Assembly (NCBI GenBank): GCA_040981125.1
Contig: JANRMQ010000002.1
Coordinates: 348,926 to 412,925, forward strand
Origin: DASSBQ01 sp040981125
Lineage (GTDB): Bacteria > Nitrospirota > Nitrospiria > Nitrospirales > Nitrospiraceae
Reading direction: 5' to 3'
Length of the DNA: 64,000 bases
Shown here: piece by piece, positions 34,901-43,478 of the stretch
How the letters are laid out: the number at the start of each line of letters is the position of its first letter
Numbering within the stretch: the stretch's first letter is position 1
The notes under the pieces: model-generated
What the model was told of the DNA's origin: nothing
Seen by the model: only the letters and a program-made list of their open reading frames with translations
Databases searched by the model: none
Position numbers and translations under genes: made by a program

Positions 34901-35314
34901 ATGAATACCAAAGACCTACACGCTATTTGGAACGCACCAGACAATTCCCGGCTGACAGCAAAACAGTATACGGTCAGGCTACCCATCCGCGTGGCCGCCC
35001 AGCTCGCTGCACTAAGCGAAATGTATCCCAGAAAAACTAAAACAGAACTGATTGGTGATCTCCTCGCTGCCGCGTTGGATCAACTGGCCGAGGACCTTCC
35101 AACAACGAACATCGAAGACCGACCACTTGGTTGGGATGACAACGGCGAACCGGGGTGGGAACAGAAAGGCCCGGGCGTGACATTCGCGAGGCTCGTGAAA
35201 AAGTACCTAAAGGAATTTGAAACTGAGGGCCCGGCTGGTGACGATGCCGGATTGCCTATGGAACAAAAGAACAGCCAGGTGAGAAGAAGAGAAAATCGAA
35301 GGACTAAGAAGTAA
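34901..35314 (+). CDS. Ribbon-helix-helix-like protein of the element
   Basis: The 137-residue product contains KQYTVRLPIRVAAQLAALSE and KTKTELIGDLLAAALDQLAEDL (about residues 22-66), which reads as a beta-strand plus two helices of a ribbon-helix-helix DNA-binding domain. An acidic middle and a basic tail (RRRENRRTKK) follow. It lies 42 bases after five 11-base tandem repeats that cover its promoter. That fits an autorepressor or copy-number/transfer regulator of the element. The fold assignment is by eye. Confidence 0.6.
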   Translation: MNTKDLHAIWNAPDNSRLTAKQYTVRLPIRVAAQLAALSEMYPRKTKTELIGDLLAAALDQLAEDLPTTNIEDRPLGWDDNGEPGWEQKGPGVTFARLVKKYLKEFETEGPAGDDAGLPMEQKNSQVRRRENRRTKK

Positions 35315-35444
35315 CCATCTCAGAGCAGATTGATATGAGTCAGTCAGGACCTACGAGTCAAAGAGCCGTCCGGCGCCGCATGCCGCAAGGCGGCGGCGCG
35401 GGGCCGGAATCGCCCCCGTCTGGTAACACGGGGGCGCTAACCAC

Positions 35445-36485
35445 ATGGATCGTTCTAAGGAGTCTATAAGGTCTATGGAGTGGCCCTTCACACTGTCCAT
35501 TGATTGGTTAGCTTTTACCGTACGGGTGGTCACTCCGCGTGAAGTGATGGAAGCCGTCGGTGGACAATGGAGTCGGGCCAAAGGCGGATTTCGCGGCTAT
35601 CCCGTGTCATGGATCAGGCAAGACGGCGTGCGAGGCGTCGGCAAGCTGGGTTCGGGGGCGCGTGGCCGTCCAGGGGAGACCCATGTAGATCTCTCTGGGG
35701 GCATCGTCGGTGCCCAGGCGCTCGATCAAGTTCAGTCACCCTTGAAATGGATTCAAGAGAAGCAAGGACACGTCACACGGATTGATTGCGCGCTTGATGA
35801 CCGGCAAGGAAAGGTATCCGTTGCGATGGTTCGCAAAGCCATCGACGCCGGCCAATGTGTGACGCGTGCGGGACAGGTTCGGGATATGGGTTCTCGGCTC
35901 ATACATGGCACGCGAGCGGTAACCGGTGAGACCCTCTATGTAGGAAGTCCCCGAAGCCAAACCCTCCTTCGGATTTATGACAAACGGTTAGAGCTCCAAT
36001 CTGCCGAACGTGAGGATGCTGAGGAATACGGAGTTCGGTGGGAACTTCAACTCAAAAAAGATCGGGCGCAGGTGTGTGCGCAGGTTCTGACCCATCTGGA
36101 GCAAGCGGACTGGCGAGAATTTCTCATCGGCGTGCTTCGGTCCTATGTCGATTTTCGAGATGTGACCCTTGACGCCTGTGATGAGGAACGATACCGGGCT
36201 CCGCTGCTGCCCTGGTGGTCTGAGCTGACTGAAGGCTTCCAAAAAGGCCGGCTCGTCATTCAGAAGAAAGAACAGACCCTTCGAGGCGTCAAACAATGGG
36301 TCAGTGACTCACTGACTCCCATGCTGGCGGTCATCTGTGCCACCGAAGGCGGGGAAAGTTGGCTCATGAATGAGATTGTAGCGGGCGTGTCTCGGTGGAA
36401 AGACCGACACCGAAACCTGCTGAAGAAACGACACAAGCGGTCCTCATCGAATGCCGCCGGCGGACACGCGGGCGCACCATTGTAA
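35445..36485 (+). CDS. Replication-initiation-factor (Rep_trans/MobT-like) protein
   Basis: The 346-residue product starts with SIDWLAFTVRV (a common opening of Rep_trans initiators) and contains HVTRIDCALDD (the beta-strand with catalytic acidic residues), TLYVGSPRSQTLLRIYDKRLE (about residues 165-185, with the conserved IYDK) and RWELQLKKDRA. Proteins of this family are HUH-unrelated nicking enzymes. They start rolling-circle replication of plasmids or nick oriT in ICEs (MobT). I keep the ATG at 35445; one at 35475 is equally possible. It is probably the replication or mobilisation enzyme of this element. Confidence 0.75.
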   Translation: MDRSKESIRSMEWPFTLSIDWLAFTVRVVTPREVMEAVGGQWSRAKGGFRGYPVSWIRQDGVRGVGKLGSGARGRPGETHVDLSGGIVGAQALDQVQSPLKWIQEKQGHVTRIDCALDDRQGKVSVAMVRKAIDAGQCVTRAGQVRDMGSRLIHGTRAVTGETLYVGSPRSQTLLRIYDKRLELQSAEREDAEEYGVRWELQLKKDRAQVCAQVLTHLEQADWREFLIGVLRSYVDFRDVTLDACDEERYRAPLLPWWSELTEGFQKGRLVIQKKEQTLRGVKQWVSDSLTPMLAVICATEGGESWLMNEIVAGVSRWKDRHRNLLKKRHKRSSSNAAGGHAGAPL

Positions 36486-36491
36486 GGGGGT

Positions 36492-36517
36492 CCGGGGGTG
36501 TCGCGAGACTCCCCCGG
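36492..36517 (+). terminator. GC-rich hairpin after the Rep-like gene
   Basis: CCGGGGG (36492-36498) pairs with CCCCCGG (36511-36517) around a 12-base loop, seven bases after the stop codon of the Rep-like gene. No T-run follows, so it may pause or attenuate rather than terminate before the excisionase-like gene. Confidence 0.4.
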
Positions 36518-36529
36518 TTGGTGGTCACG

Positions 36530-36847
36530 ATGCTGTTAACGGTCAAAGAGGTCTCAGAATGGCTCAACATCAAGCCCCAGACACTCTATTCCTGGGCGGC
36601 GCAAGGCAAAATCCCCTGTCGCCGTATTCACGGGCTAGTCCGCTTTGAGCGTGAAGCTGTTGACGAATGGTTGAAGGGATTTGCTCCGGCACGCAAAGGT
36701 ATTCTTCCAGAGCTGGCCCGACATGATCCCCGCGAGGTCGATGAAGTCATTGCAGCCGCCAAACGTGCCGTCTATACTCCCCCGCACGGGGAAACCAGAC
36801 CGAAATCAGGCCTCATCAGGAAGGAGGATGTCGATGGGGCTGTTTAA
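36530..36847 (+). CDS. Excisionase-like helix-turn-helix protein
   Basis: From the ATG at 36530 the product (105 residues) opens with LLTVKEVSEWLNIKPQTLYSWAAQGKIPCRRI..LVRFEREAVDEWL, the MerR/excisionase-type winged helix of the DNA-binding family 'helix_turn_helix_17'. Its 3' end overlaps the integrase gene by 14 bases, the usual xis-int arrangement. It probably steers integrase toward excision and may regulate the element. The C-terminal 45 residues are charged and unrecognised. Confidence 0.82.
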   Translation: MLLTVKEVSEWLNIKPQTLYSWAAQGKIPCRRIHGLVRFEREAVDEWLKGFAPARKGILPELARHDPREVDEVIAAAKRAVYTPPHGETRPKSGLIRKEDVDGAV

Positions 36848-37904
36848 GCGTCACCATGTGTGGTGGATGAGTTTTAGTTACCAGGGGCGGCAAATTCGCC
36901 GAAGCACCGGCAGCACGGATCGACGGTTGGCAGAAGCCGTCCTAGCGAAAGTGAAGGTCAAGCTGATCGAGGGCCAGTACTTCGACCGGCTGGAAGAACA
37001 GGAGCGAACGGTTAGCGACATGATGGAGCGGTATTTGCGTGAGCGGGTCATTGGCCTGAGTCGCCACGGTGAACGGCGGGCACGGGCCATGCTCAAACAT
37101 CTGGTGCCTGTCTTTGGCGCAACCATGTTAGCGCGGGTCACGCCGAAAGACCTGGCGTCCTATAAGTGGCGGCGGCAACAAGAGGGCGCGGCACCGGCCA
37201 CCATCGTGAAAGAACTCGCGTTCATGAAAGCCGCTTTCAATGTGGCTATCCGAGAGTGGGAATGGTGCCGGGATAATCCGGTGCGGCGGGTCTCGATGGG
37301 CAAGGTCAATAATGCGCGGGTCCGGTACTGTGATGATGAGACCTTAGCGCGGATTTATCAAGCCTGTCCGGCATGGCTGCAACCGATTGTGATGGTGGCT
37401 CGCTATACCGGCCTACGCCGGGATAATGTGGTGTCCTTGCACTGGGGCCAAGTCGATTTAGCACGGGGTTTCATCGTGCTCGATCACACCAAAAACGGCG
37501 ACCGGTTAGGAGTCCCATTGTGTGACCCAGTCATCAAGACATTGGAGGACATCAAGCCGACTCGGCCTTACGCGAGCGGTCCGGTATTCCTCCAACGCAA
37601 CGGAGACCCGGTTACCGGCGATATGGTCACGATTGCGTTTCGTCGGGCCTGTCACGCCGTCGGGGTGGCGGATTTCCGCTTTCACGACTTGCGGCATACG
37701 TTCGCGTCGGCACTCGTGCAGCGTGGTGTGGATCTCTACCGCGTCCAGCGACTGTTAGGCCATCGCGACGGACGCATGACGCAACGCTACGCGCACTTGT
37801 CACCAGAGAATTTGCGCGAGGCCGTGCAGGTGTTCAAAGACGATTATCACAAAATTAGCACAGGCGCTGTGCTGGAATCCCACCTAGTACAACTAACTGC
37901 TTGA
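36834..37904 (+). CDS. Tyrosine-type site-specific integrase
   Basis: The 356-residue product has an N-terminal SAM-like DNA-binding domain (about residues 58-150) and a full tyrosine recombinase catalytic set: R195 in YTGLRRDNV, H284 and R287 in FHDLRHTF, H310 in LLGHRD, and nucleophile Y319 in MTQRYAHLS. GGAGG six bases before the ATG at 36834 fixes the start inside the excisionase gene. It ends eight bases before the CCA end of tRNA-Glu, its attachment site. An inverted AGCACAG/CTGTGCT pair sits inside its last codons. Confidence 0.92.
   Translation: MGLFKRHHVWWMSFSYQGRQIRRSTGSTDRRLAEAVLAKVKVKLIEGQYFDRLEEQERTVSDMMERYLRERVIGLSRHGERRARAMLKHLVPVFGATMLARVTPKDLASYKWRRQQEGAAPATIVKELAFMKAAFNVAIREWEWCRDNPVRRVSMGKVNNARVRYCDDETLARIYQACPAWLQPIVMVARYTGLRRDNVVSLHWGQVDLARGFIVLDHTKNGDRLGVPLCDPVIKTLEDIKPTRPYASGPVFLQRNGDPVTGDMVTIAFRRACHAVGVADFRFHDLRHTFASALVQRGVDLYRVQRLLGHRDGRMTQRYAHLSPENLREAVQVFKDDYHKISTGAVLESHLVQLTA
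37855..37873 (+). repeat. Candidate arm-type site, right end
   Basis: TTAGCACA at 37855-37862 matches the pair at the left end of the element. AGCACAG (37857-37863) and CTGTGCT (37867-37873) form an inverted repeat within the final integrase codons, about 40 bases from the att core. Confidence 0.45.
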
Positions 37905-37911
37905 AAATAGG

Positions 37912-37989
37912 TGGTGGTCCCAACGGGATTTGAACCCGTGTCTGAGCCTTGAGAGGGCTCCGTCCTAGGCCAAGCTAGACGATGGGACC
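37912..37989 (-). tRNA. tRNA-Glu(CUC)
   Basis: Read on the minus strand, GGTCCCA pairs with TGGGACC as the acceptor stem. The anticodon stem-loop is GAGCC-CTCTCAA-GGCTC, giving anticodon CUC, and GTTCAAATC is the T loop. The 3' CCA is encoded. Bases 37912-37955 are the right attachment repeat of the integrated element; integration restored the gene intact. Confidence 0.95.
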
Positions 37990-38254
37990 GACAGATCGTT
38001 GTTCAAACAGCGGCGAGCGCACGCAGCAGAGGGGCGACTCTATCACAGGAGGTTTTTGGTTTTCAAACCTCGGGACCTGCCCCGGCGGACGCCCATGCAT
38101 GTGTATGTCGCGACGCCGATCCCTTGTCAGGCCGCCTTGTTTCAAACTCCACCGGATGAAGACTTCGCCGGCCGCTTGACGGAATCGTGTCGGCTCGACA
38201 ACTCCACGATCTTGCTTGCTCTCGTTACGATTTTGACCTAAAGTGCCGTATACT

Positions 38255-38689
38255 ATGCAAAAACCGCCTTACCTGCAGCAAACCAGAGTGCGCCTCGCCG
38301 CTTTCTCCCTATGCGGCGCAGTGATCAGCGCCTGTAGTAGCCCCTCCCCTATCGGCATGCTGGCCCCGTCGGATTCCAGCGCGTGGAATCAATGCGGACA
38401 GGCGACCAAGGTCAAAATAAAAGCGCCGGAATCGACGATCACTGTGTCCTATAGCGAACCGACGGTGGGCACCGACGGCAAGCCGCTTGAAAAGCTGGCG
38501 CGGACCACGATTTATGTCGATGGCGGCGGAGGGCCGATGATCGCGAAGATCGTGCCGGCGACCAAACCGAGCGGCGGTGGAAAAATTTCGGAGCAGGTTA
38601 CGCTGTCCGTTAAGGATGCGGAAAAGGAGGTGGCCATTTGCATAACCGCGACCGACTCGGAAAATCGTGAGGGTCCGGCGACTCCATAG
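38255..38689 (+). CDS. Lipoprotein of unknown function
   Basis: The 144-residue product has a signal segment ending in ISAC (about residue 27), then a Ser/Pro-rich linker and a beta-rich part with Gly-rich turns (YVDGGGGPM, KPSGGGK). A GTG four codons upstream (38243) is an alternative start. The sequence KVKIKAPESTITVSY..PTVGTDGKPL suggests a small immunoglobulin-like or fibronectin-like fold. I do not recognise the family. The next gene starts 14 bases after its stop. Confidence 0.6.
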   Translation: MQKPPYLQQTRVRLAAFSLCGAVISACSSPSPIGMLAPSDSSAWNQCGQATKVKIKAPESTITVSYSEPTVGTDGKPLEKLARTTIYVDGGGGPMIAKIVPATKPSGGGKISEQVTLSVKDAEKEVAICITATDSENREGPATP

Positions 38690-38703
38690 CGTAATGCCGG
38701 TCT

Positions 38704-39276
38704 ATGGGTCACCCGTTTGAAGATCGAAGTTCTCGGCCAGTGAGCGTACCGGTGGATAACACACGGCCAGATCCATTGAACCCTTCTCCTTCACCCGACT
38801 CGGATCGAACCGGACGCGGCCTGGAACTCAGGCTGGGATCGAATATCTTCCGCAACACCAACGGAGTCGTGAAGATCCAGGGTAAAGAGCAGCTCGTGCT
38901 CGAGACGGGTGTCGGGCCGGATCGTGTCTTGTTGACCATGGATTTTTACGACGGCAGCGGCAACCACATTGCGCATCTGCGCCGAAACCGCTGGGCCTTC
39001 AACGAGGGCAATCGTTTCAGCATTCACACCAGCGATTCGCCACCGTCACTGTTCCCTCACCTGCCTTGGCTCAAGATTACCGACGACGAGACCAATGAAA
39101 CCTTAATGGAAGCCGCCATCGCCCCCGGCGGAAAAATTCATGTCGCGACCGGCAAATTCTATTCGCACCGCGGCCAATTGATCGAGATCACGTCGCACTA
39201 TTGCCGGGTGGGATCGAGCCAGACGTTATTCGGGGATGTGTTCGAAGCGCGAGGCGGAACAGCCGTCCTGGGATAG
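38704..39276 (+). CDS. Protein of unknown function
   Basis: The 190-residue product has a Pro/Ser/Asp-rich start (about residues 1-38) and a beta-rich domain, with FRNTNGVVKIQGKEQLVLE, VLLTMDFYDGSGNHIAHLRRNRWAFN and LMEAAIAPGGKIHVATGKFY. No signal peptide or membrane span is seen. It follows the lipoprotein gene closely and may be co-transcribed. Family unknown. Confidence 0.6.
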   Translation: MGHPFEDRSSRPVSVPVDNTRPDPLNPSPSPDSDRTGRGLELRLGSNIFRNTNGVVKIQGKEQLVLETGVGPDRVLLTMDFYDGSGNHIAHLRRNRWAFNEGNRFSIHTSDSPPSLFPHLPWLKITDDETNETLMEAAIAPGGKIHVATGKFYSHRGQLIEITSHYCRVGSSQTLFGDVFEARGGTAVLG

Positions 39277-39412
39277 AACTAGCCGGCGGTGAGGTGAACC
39301 AGCCGATCACACCCGGCCGATCGTAATCGCACCCGATCGCGGCGGCCGATATCCGAGCCCCGCATGTGTTCATTTTGATCGCTGCGCTGGTGTTCTCAGC
39401 ACGACCACAATC

Positions 39413-39847
39413 ATGGAGACGATGTCCGGCATTCATCGACCCAGCGTCCAGGCTTTCCTGGTCTGCGATAGCGTCATTGAAGACAGCGCCACGCGAAAGA
39501 AAAGCCTGATCGGAATCTTCACCCACCTGCGATCCGCCTCATTTCCCTTCCAGCATCAACAGTTGGGCGTCTACTTTTGTCTGACGGACGCCGAAGGGAC
39601 TTATCAGTTCGAAATCGATCTGTTCTTCCTCAATACCAACCAACTGGTTTGCCGGGCTACGCTCCCTCATATCGACATTGGAGACCGGTTACAGATCTCC
39701 GATTTCGGCATCAATCTCCCCATTATCGTCTTTCCGGCGCCCGGGCGCTATGAATTCCGGCTCAGGATCGGCCACACGATCATCGCGCAGAAGGACTTCA
39801 ATGTGATCAGTTTGCCGGCGCAACCGGCGCCGGACGGAGAGTCCTGA
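39413..39847 (+). CDS. DUF6941-like conserved protein
   Basis: The 144-residue product has a recurrent conserved pattern: RPSVQAFLVCDSVIEDSATRK, SLIGIFTHLRSASFPFQH, LGVYFCLTDAEGTYQFEID and LQISDFGINLPIIVFPAPGRYEFRL. I associate this with the DUF6941 family of cytosolic beta-sandwich proteins found in many bacteria next to regulatory or phage-like genes. No enzymatic residues stand out. An internal ATG at 39422 could be the true start. Confidence 0.7.
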   Translation: METMSGIHRPSVQAFLVCDSVIEDSATRKKSLIGIFTHLRSASFPFQHQQLGVYFCLTDAEGTYQFEIDLFFLNTNQLVCRATLPHIDIGDRLQISDFGINLPIIVFPAPGRYEFRLRIGHTIIAQKDFNVISLPAQPAPDGES

Positions 39848-39897
39848 ATTATGAGGCGGGCGGCGCGAAGAATAACGAGGCGCGAGCATCACTTCTT

Positions 39898-41037
39898 TTA
39901 GTACGCGCCGACCAATGCCAGGCAGGTATCGACGTATTCAGCTTCACCTTTGCGGCAGGCTTGATCCCGCTGGCCTCGATCGCTGTAGAGCGTCACGACC
40001 ATTTCACCCACCGTGCCGTAGCAGTCCGATTTAAACCGGCCGTCGAGCTTCCGGCATAGCGCGAGCCCCGGATCCGGGCTCGCATCGGTCAAAATGAAAT
40101 CCTTGACTGCGCCGATAAAGCACTGGCGCACCTGATCGCCTTTCCCCAGCTCGCACAATTGAGTGACGCGCTCCGAATCCCGCAGGGTATAGCCGCTGAT
40201 ATCGCGCCCGAGGCTCCGATAGCAGGTCGCCTGGTGCTCCGCAACCACCCGTTCACACTGCGTGAAGGCCTGAGCAAAATCATAATTCAGAAACGTAAGA
40301 ATGGCGGAAGTCTGCATGAGATAGCAGGACCGCAGATATTTCCCGTCCAGCGCTGAACAGGGATACAACAAATCCTGCCCATTCATGAAGCTGGTCGCCT
40401 GATGTTGCCCATGGTGGGCATGAGTGGCCTGCGCCTGCCTGGCGGTCTGGAACGTGACGATATTTTCCATGAAGACGCCGCCGTAGCAGGATTCTCGATC
40501 CCATTCGCTCGTCAAATAATCACAATAGGCCAGGCTCTTCAGGACATCGTAGTGGAACTGCAGGGTGACGCCATGCCCCAAACCATGCAGGCAGTTGTAG
40601 CGCTTGAATGAAAAATCGATCACGCCCACGACCGGAGGACAGAGTGACACGATGTGATGCGATTCAACGACCGCCAAGCTGCCGAGGTAGGCCTGCAACA
40701 CCCCATGATAACAGCCGGACCAAAAGACATCGCGGCAATGGGACATGGCCTTGGCCGGCTCTCCATAATGGGCAAAGGACCGCTGGCCGATATGATGCAC
40801 GAGCGGATGCGCTTCACGCTCGGCGTCGGGATCCTGTTTCGTCCATAGTTCTAGAAGCGAGAGCGCGTGCTCCGTGCCTTCACTCTTGATCGCGGCCTCC
40901 AAGCGCTCTTGGAAGCACTGCATCTTTTCTTCCACTAAAGATTGACTACAGAGATCAGGACTCTCGCCGGCCGCAACAGGCGAGCCAACCATCCACCAGC
41001 ACATGCTCATCATCACTGCCGCTATGATCCATCGCAT
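39898..41037 (-). CDS. Periplasmic cysteine-rich protein with CxxG/H-type repeats
   Basis: The 379-residue product starts MRWIIAAVMMSMCWWMVGSPVAAG, a signal peptide. The mature part carries about 20 cysteines in a regular arrangement, with recurring pieces such as SGCYHGVLQAYLG, YNCLHGLGHGVTLQ, SCYGGVFMENI and TCYRSLGRDISG. Each resembles an alpha-helical repeat with C..G-G motifs. A His-rich segment (THAHHGQHQ) is in the middle. GGAGGA six bases before the ATG supports the start. It may bind metal or form disulfide-stapled repeats; the function is unknown. Confidence 0.65.
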   Translation of the reverse strand: MRWIIAAVMMSMCWWMVGSPVAAGESPDLCSQSLVEEKMQCFQERLEAAIKSEGTEHALSLLELWTKQDPDAEREAHPLVHHIGQRSFAHYGEPAKAMSHCRDVFWSGCYHGVLQAYLGSLAVVESHHIVSLCPPVVGVIDFSFKRYNCLHGLGHGVTLQFHYDVLKSLAYCDYLTSEWDRESCYGGVFMENIVTFQTARQAQATHAHHGQHQATSFMNGQDLLYPCSALDGKYLRSCYLMQTSAILTFLNYDFAQAFTQCERVVAEHQATCYRSLGRDISGYTLRDSERVTQLCELGKGDQVRQCFIGAVKDFILTDASPDPGLALCRKLDGRFKSDCYGTVGEMVVTLYSDRGQRDQACRKGEAEYVDTCLALVGAY

Positions 41038-41252
41038 ACGCACTCCTCCGCCTCCCTCGCGCCGATACCCACGCGGGACGTTCATCGGATCTACCGTCTT
41101 TTATGGAGCAGATCCCATTTTAAGATACCGAGCTCTACCTGACCAGCAAAATCCCGTTCACATTCCGATTCGTCGCGTTGGGAGCGCCCACTTCTCCCGC
41201 CGCATTCTTGTATGATAAAAGACAGTGCGCAGTTACGAGAGGAGTGGATAGA

Positions 41253-42953
41253 GTGAATACGGCTAATTCCGCCCCGGCGTCAGATTTCATTCGCGATATC
41301 ATCGCGGCCGACCGTGCCGGGGGCAAGCATGGGGGACGGATCGTCACCCGATTCCCGCCGGAGCCGAACGGCTACTTGCACATCGGGCATGCCAAATCGA
41401 TCTGCCTGAATTTCGGCATTGCCAATGAAAACCCCGGCGGCGCCTGCCACCTCCGGATGGATGACACCAACCCCACGACGGAAGATCCCGAGTATGTTCG
41501 GGCCATTCGTGACGATGTTCATTGGCTCGGATTTGATTGGCAGGACAACTTGTTTTATGCCTCGGACTATTTCGAGCAGCTCTACGGGTATGCCGTGACG
41601 CTGATCCGCAAGGGCCTGGCCTACGTCGATAGCCTGAACGCCGATGAAATGCGGCAGTTTCGCGGCACGCTGACCGAACCGGGACGAAACAGTCCCTATC
41701 GAGAACGGCCGATCAACGAGAATCTTGATCTGTTTCAACGGATGCGGGCCGGGGAGTTTCCGGACGGCGCCCACGTGCTGCGCGCCAAAATCGACATGGC
41801 CTCGCCCAACATCAATCTGCGCGACCCCGTTCTCTATCGCATCAGGCATACCGCTCATTACCGCAGCGGCACGGCATGGTGCATGTACCCCGCGTATGAT
41901 TTCGCCCATCCGTTATCGGATGCCATTGAAGGCATTACCCATTCGATCTGCACGCTGGAATTTGAAGACCATCGGCCGCTGTATGACTGGGTCGTGGAAC
42001 ATTGCGAGCCGCCCCATCGCCCTCAGCAGATCGAATTCGCGCGGCTGAATATGAGCAATACGGTCATGAGCAAACGAAAGCTCTTGGACCTTGTCGAGCG
42101 GAAGCTGGTGCAGGGGTGGGACGATCCGCGTCTCTCCACTCTTAAGGGGCTCAGACGGCGGGGCTATACCCCGGAAGCAATCCGAGCTTTTTGCGATGCG
42201 ATCGGCGTCGCCAAGCGGGACGCCGTCGTCGACGTGCAATTGTTGGAACATTTCGTGCGCGAGGATCTGAACAAACGGGCTCCCCGGGTCATGGGGGTGC
42301 TCCGTCCTTTGCGCATCACCATCGAGAATTATCCCGAAGACCAGGTGGAAGAACTCGACGCCGTGAATAATCCGGAAGATCCGGCCGCCGGGAGCCGAAA
42401 GGTCCCGTTCTCCCGCGTCCTCTATATCGACCGGGATGATTTTCGCGAAGATCCTCCGAAGCAGTTCTTCCGTCTGGCGCCGGGGCGGGAAGTGCGGCTC
42501 CGCTACGCCTACATCATAAAATGCACCGGCGTGGTGACGGATCCTGGTACCGGCGACGTGATCGAGCTACGGTGCACTTATGATCCGGAAACAAAAAGCG
42601 GCGGGTCGCAAGCGCAACGAAAGGTGAAGGCCACCATTCATTGGGTCTCCGCGCCCCATGCGGTCGATGCCGACGTCCGGCTGTACGATCATCTATTGAT
42701 CACGGATCCTTCCAAAATCCCGCCGGATCAGGATTGGACCTCTTACCTCAATCCGTCTTCACTGGAACAGCTGTCTGGCTGCAAAGTGGAACCAAGCTTG
42801 CACGATGCCCAACCGGGACAGCGCTATCAGTTCGAGCGGCTGGGATACTTTTGCGTCGATCCCGATTCAATCCCCGGCCGGCCGGTCTTTAATCGCACCG
42901 TGTCGTTGCGCGACAGCTGGGCGAAAATCGAGAAGGCTCAGCAGAGCCGATAA
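41253..42953 (+). CDS. glnS: Glutaminyl-tRNA synthetase
   Basis: The 566-residue product is a class Ic synthetase that charges tRNA-Gln directly. It has FPPEPNGYLHIGHAKSI with the HIGH motif, the GlnRS-typical DDTNP and the signature VMSKRKL in place of KMSKS, followed by the two-part beta-barrel anticodon-binding domain. A GTG at 41253 with AGGAG nine bases upstream is the likely start. Two tRNA-Gln genes lie 0.9-1.3 kb downstream and gltX follows. Many bacteria outside Proteobacteria use the GatCAB route instead, so its presence suggests acquisition by transfer at some point. Confidence 0.95.
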   Translation: MNTANSAPASDFIRDIIAADRAGGKHGGRIVTRFPPEPNGYLHIGHAKSICLNFGIANENPGGACHLRMDDTNPTTEDPEYVRAIRDDVHWLGFDWQDNLFYASDYFEQLYGYAVTLIRKGLAYVDSLNADEMRQFRGTLTEPGRNSPYRERPINENLDLFQRMRAGEFPDGAHVLRAKIDMASPNINLRDPVLYRIRHTAHYRSGTAWCMYPAYDFAHPLSDAIEGITHSICTLEFEDHRPLYDWVVEHCEPPHRPQQIEFARLNMSNTVMSKRKLLDLVERKLVQGWDDPRLSTLKGLRRRGYTPEAIRAFCDAIGVAKRDAVVDVQLLEHFVREDLNKRAPRVMGVLRPLRITIENYPEDQVEELDAVNNPEDPAAGSRKVPFSRVLYIDRDDFREDPPKQFFRLAPGREVRLRYAYIIKCTGVVTDPGTGDVIELRCTYDPETKSGGSQAQRKVKATIHWVSAPHAVDADVRLYDHLLITDPSKIPPDQDWTSYLNPSSLEQLSGCKVEPSLHDAQPGQRYQFERLGYFCVDPDSIPGRPVFNRTVSLRDSWAKIEKAQQSR

Positions 42954-43072
42954 CTCAGCGTCCCGGCAAAAGTGGAAGCCATCCTGCCTTCCGCGCAATT
43001 GCTTCATCATCGTATGGCCCCGGATAATCAGCCCTCATGCGAGGCCACCCCATCATGAAGCAGGAGGAAACA

Positions 43073-43408
43073 ATGAGCCTTTTCCCTTATCACGAGCAAT
43101 TCGACGGCACACGGCATGTTGTTCAAGAACGGTTGATTGCCCTTGAGCAGGCCATCCCCACGTCGTCCGAAGCGATTCGACCAACTCTGTTGAAGATCCA
43201 TCGTTCCGCGGTCCGTCTGCATGGCATATTGGAGGCGATCGATGTTTCGCTTCCCCTACCCTCCACACCATTCGGCCGCATCTCATGCTTCGATTGCGGC
43301 ACGCGGGCCATGGAGAGTTTCCACACATCCAAACAGGGCGGCTATCACCTCTGCCCAAGCTGCTACGAGCACCGTGCCCGCACCGGGCGAGCGCGATCGG
43401 CACATTGA
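43073..43408 (+). CDS. Small zinc-ribbon-like protein
   Basis: The product (111 residues from the ATG at 43073) has a helical N-terminal half and a C-terminal CFDCGT...HLCPSCYEHRA, two CxxC knuckles 25 residues apart that should bind zinc. GGAGG five bases before the ATG supports this start over two upstream in-frame ATGs. It follows glnS by 119 bases. The family is not recognised; it could be a small nucleic-acid-binding or regulatory protein. Confidence 0.7.
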   Translation: MSLFPYHEQFDGTRHVVQERLIALEQAIPTSSEAIRPTLLKIHRSAVRLHGILEAIDVSLPLPSTPFGRISCFDCGTRAMESFHTSKQGGYHLCPSCYEHRARTGRARSAH

Positions 43409-43478
43409 ACAGCGCGATCGCGGAAATTTTGACCCTATCGGACTTTGGAATGAGGGCGGCAGGGAATCGGCAAACGGC

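Larger units (their letters stand above)
30796..37955. mobile_element. Integrated element at tRNA-Glu carrying two Na+/H+ antiporters
   Basis: A perfect 44-base direct repeat bounds the region: 30796-30839 and 37912-37955. The right copy is the 3' part of an intact tRNA-Glu gene, from the CCA end to the anticodon loop; the left copy is an orphan fragment. This is the signature of site-specific integration at a tRNA 3' end. Between them lie, left to right, a small lipoprotein, a cation/proton antiporter, NhaA, an RHH-like protein, a Rep-like protein, an excisionase-like protein and a tyrosine integrase whose 3' end faces the tRNA. No conjugation or capsid genes are present, so it is an integrative plasmid-like island or a mobilisable satellite. 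Confidence 0.85.
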
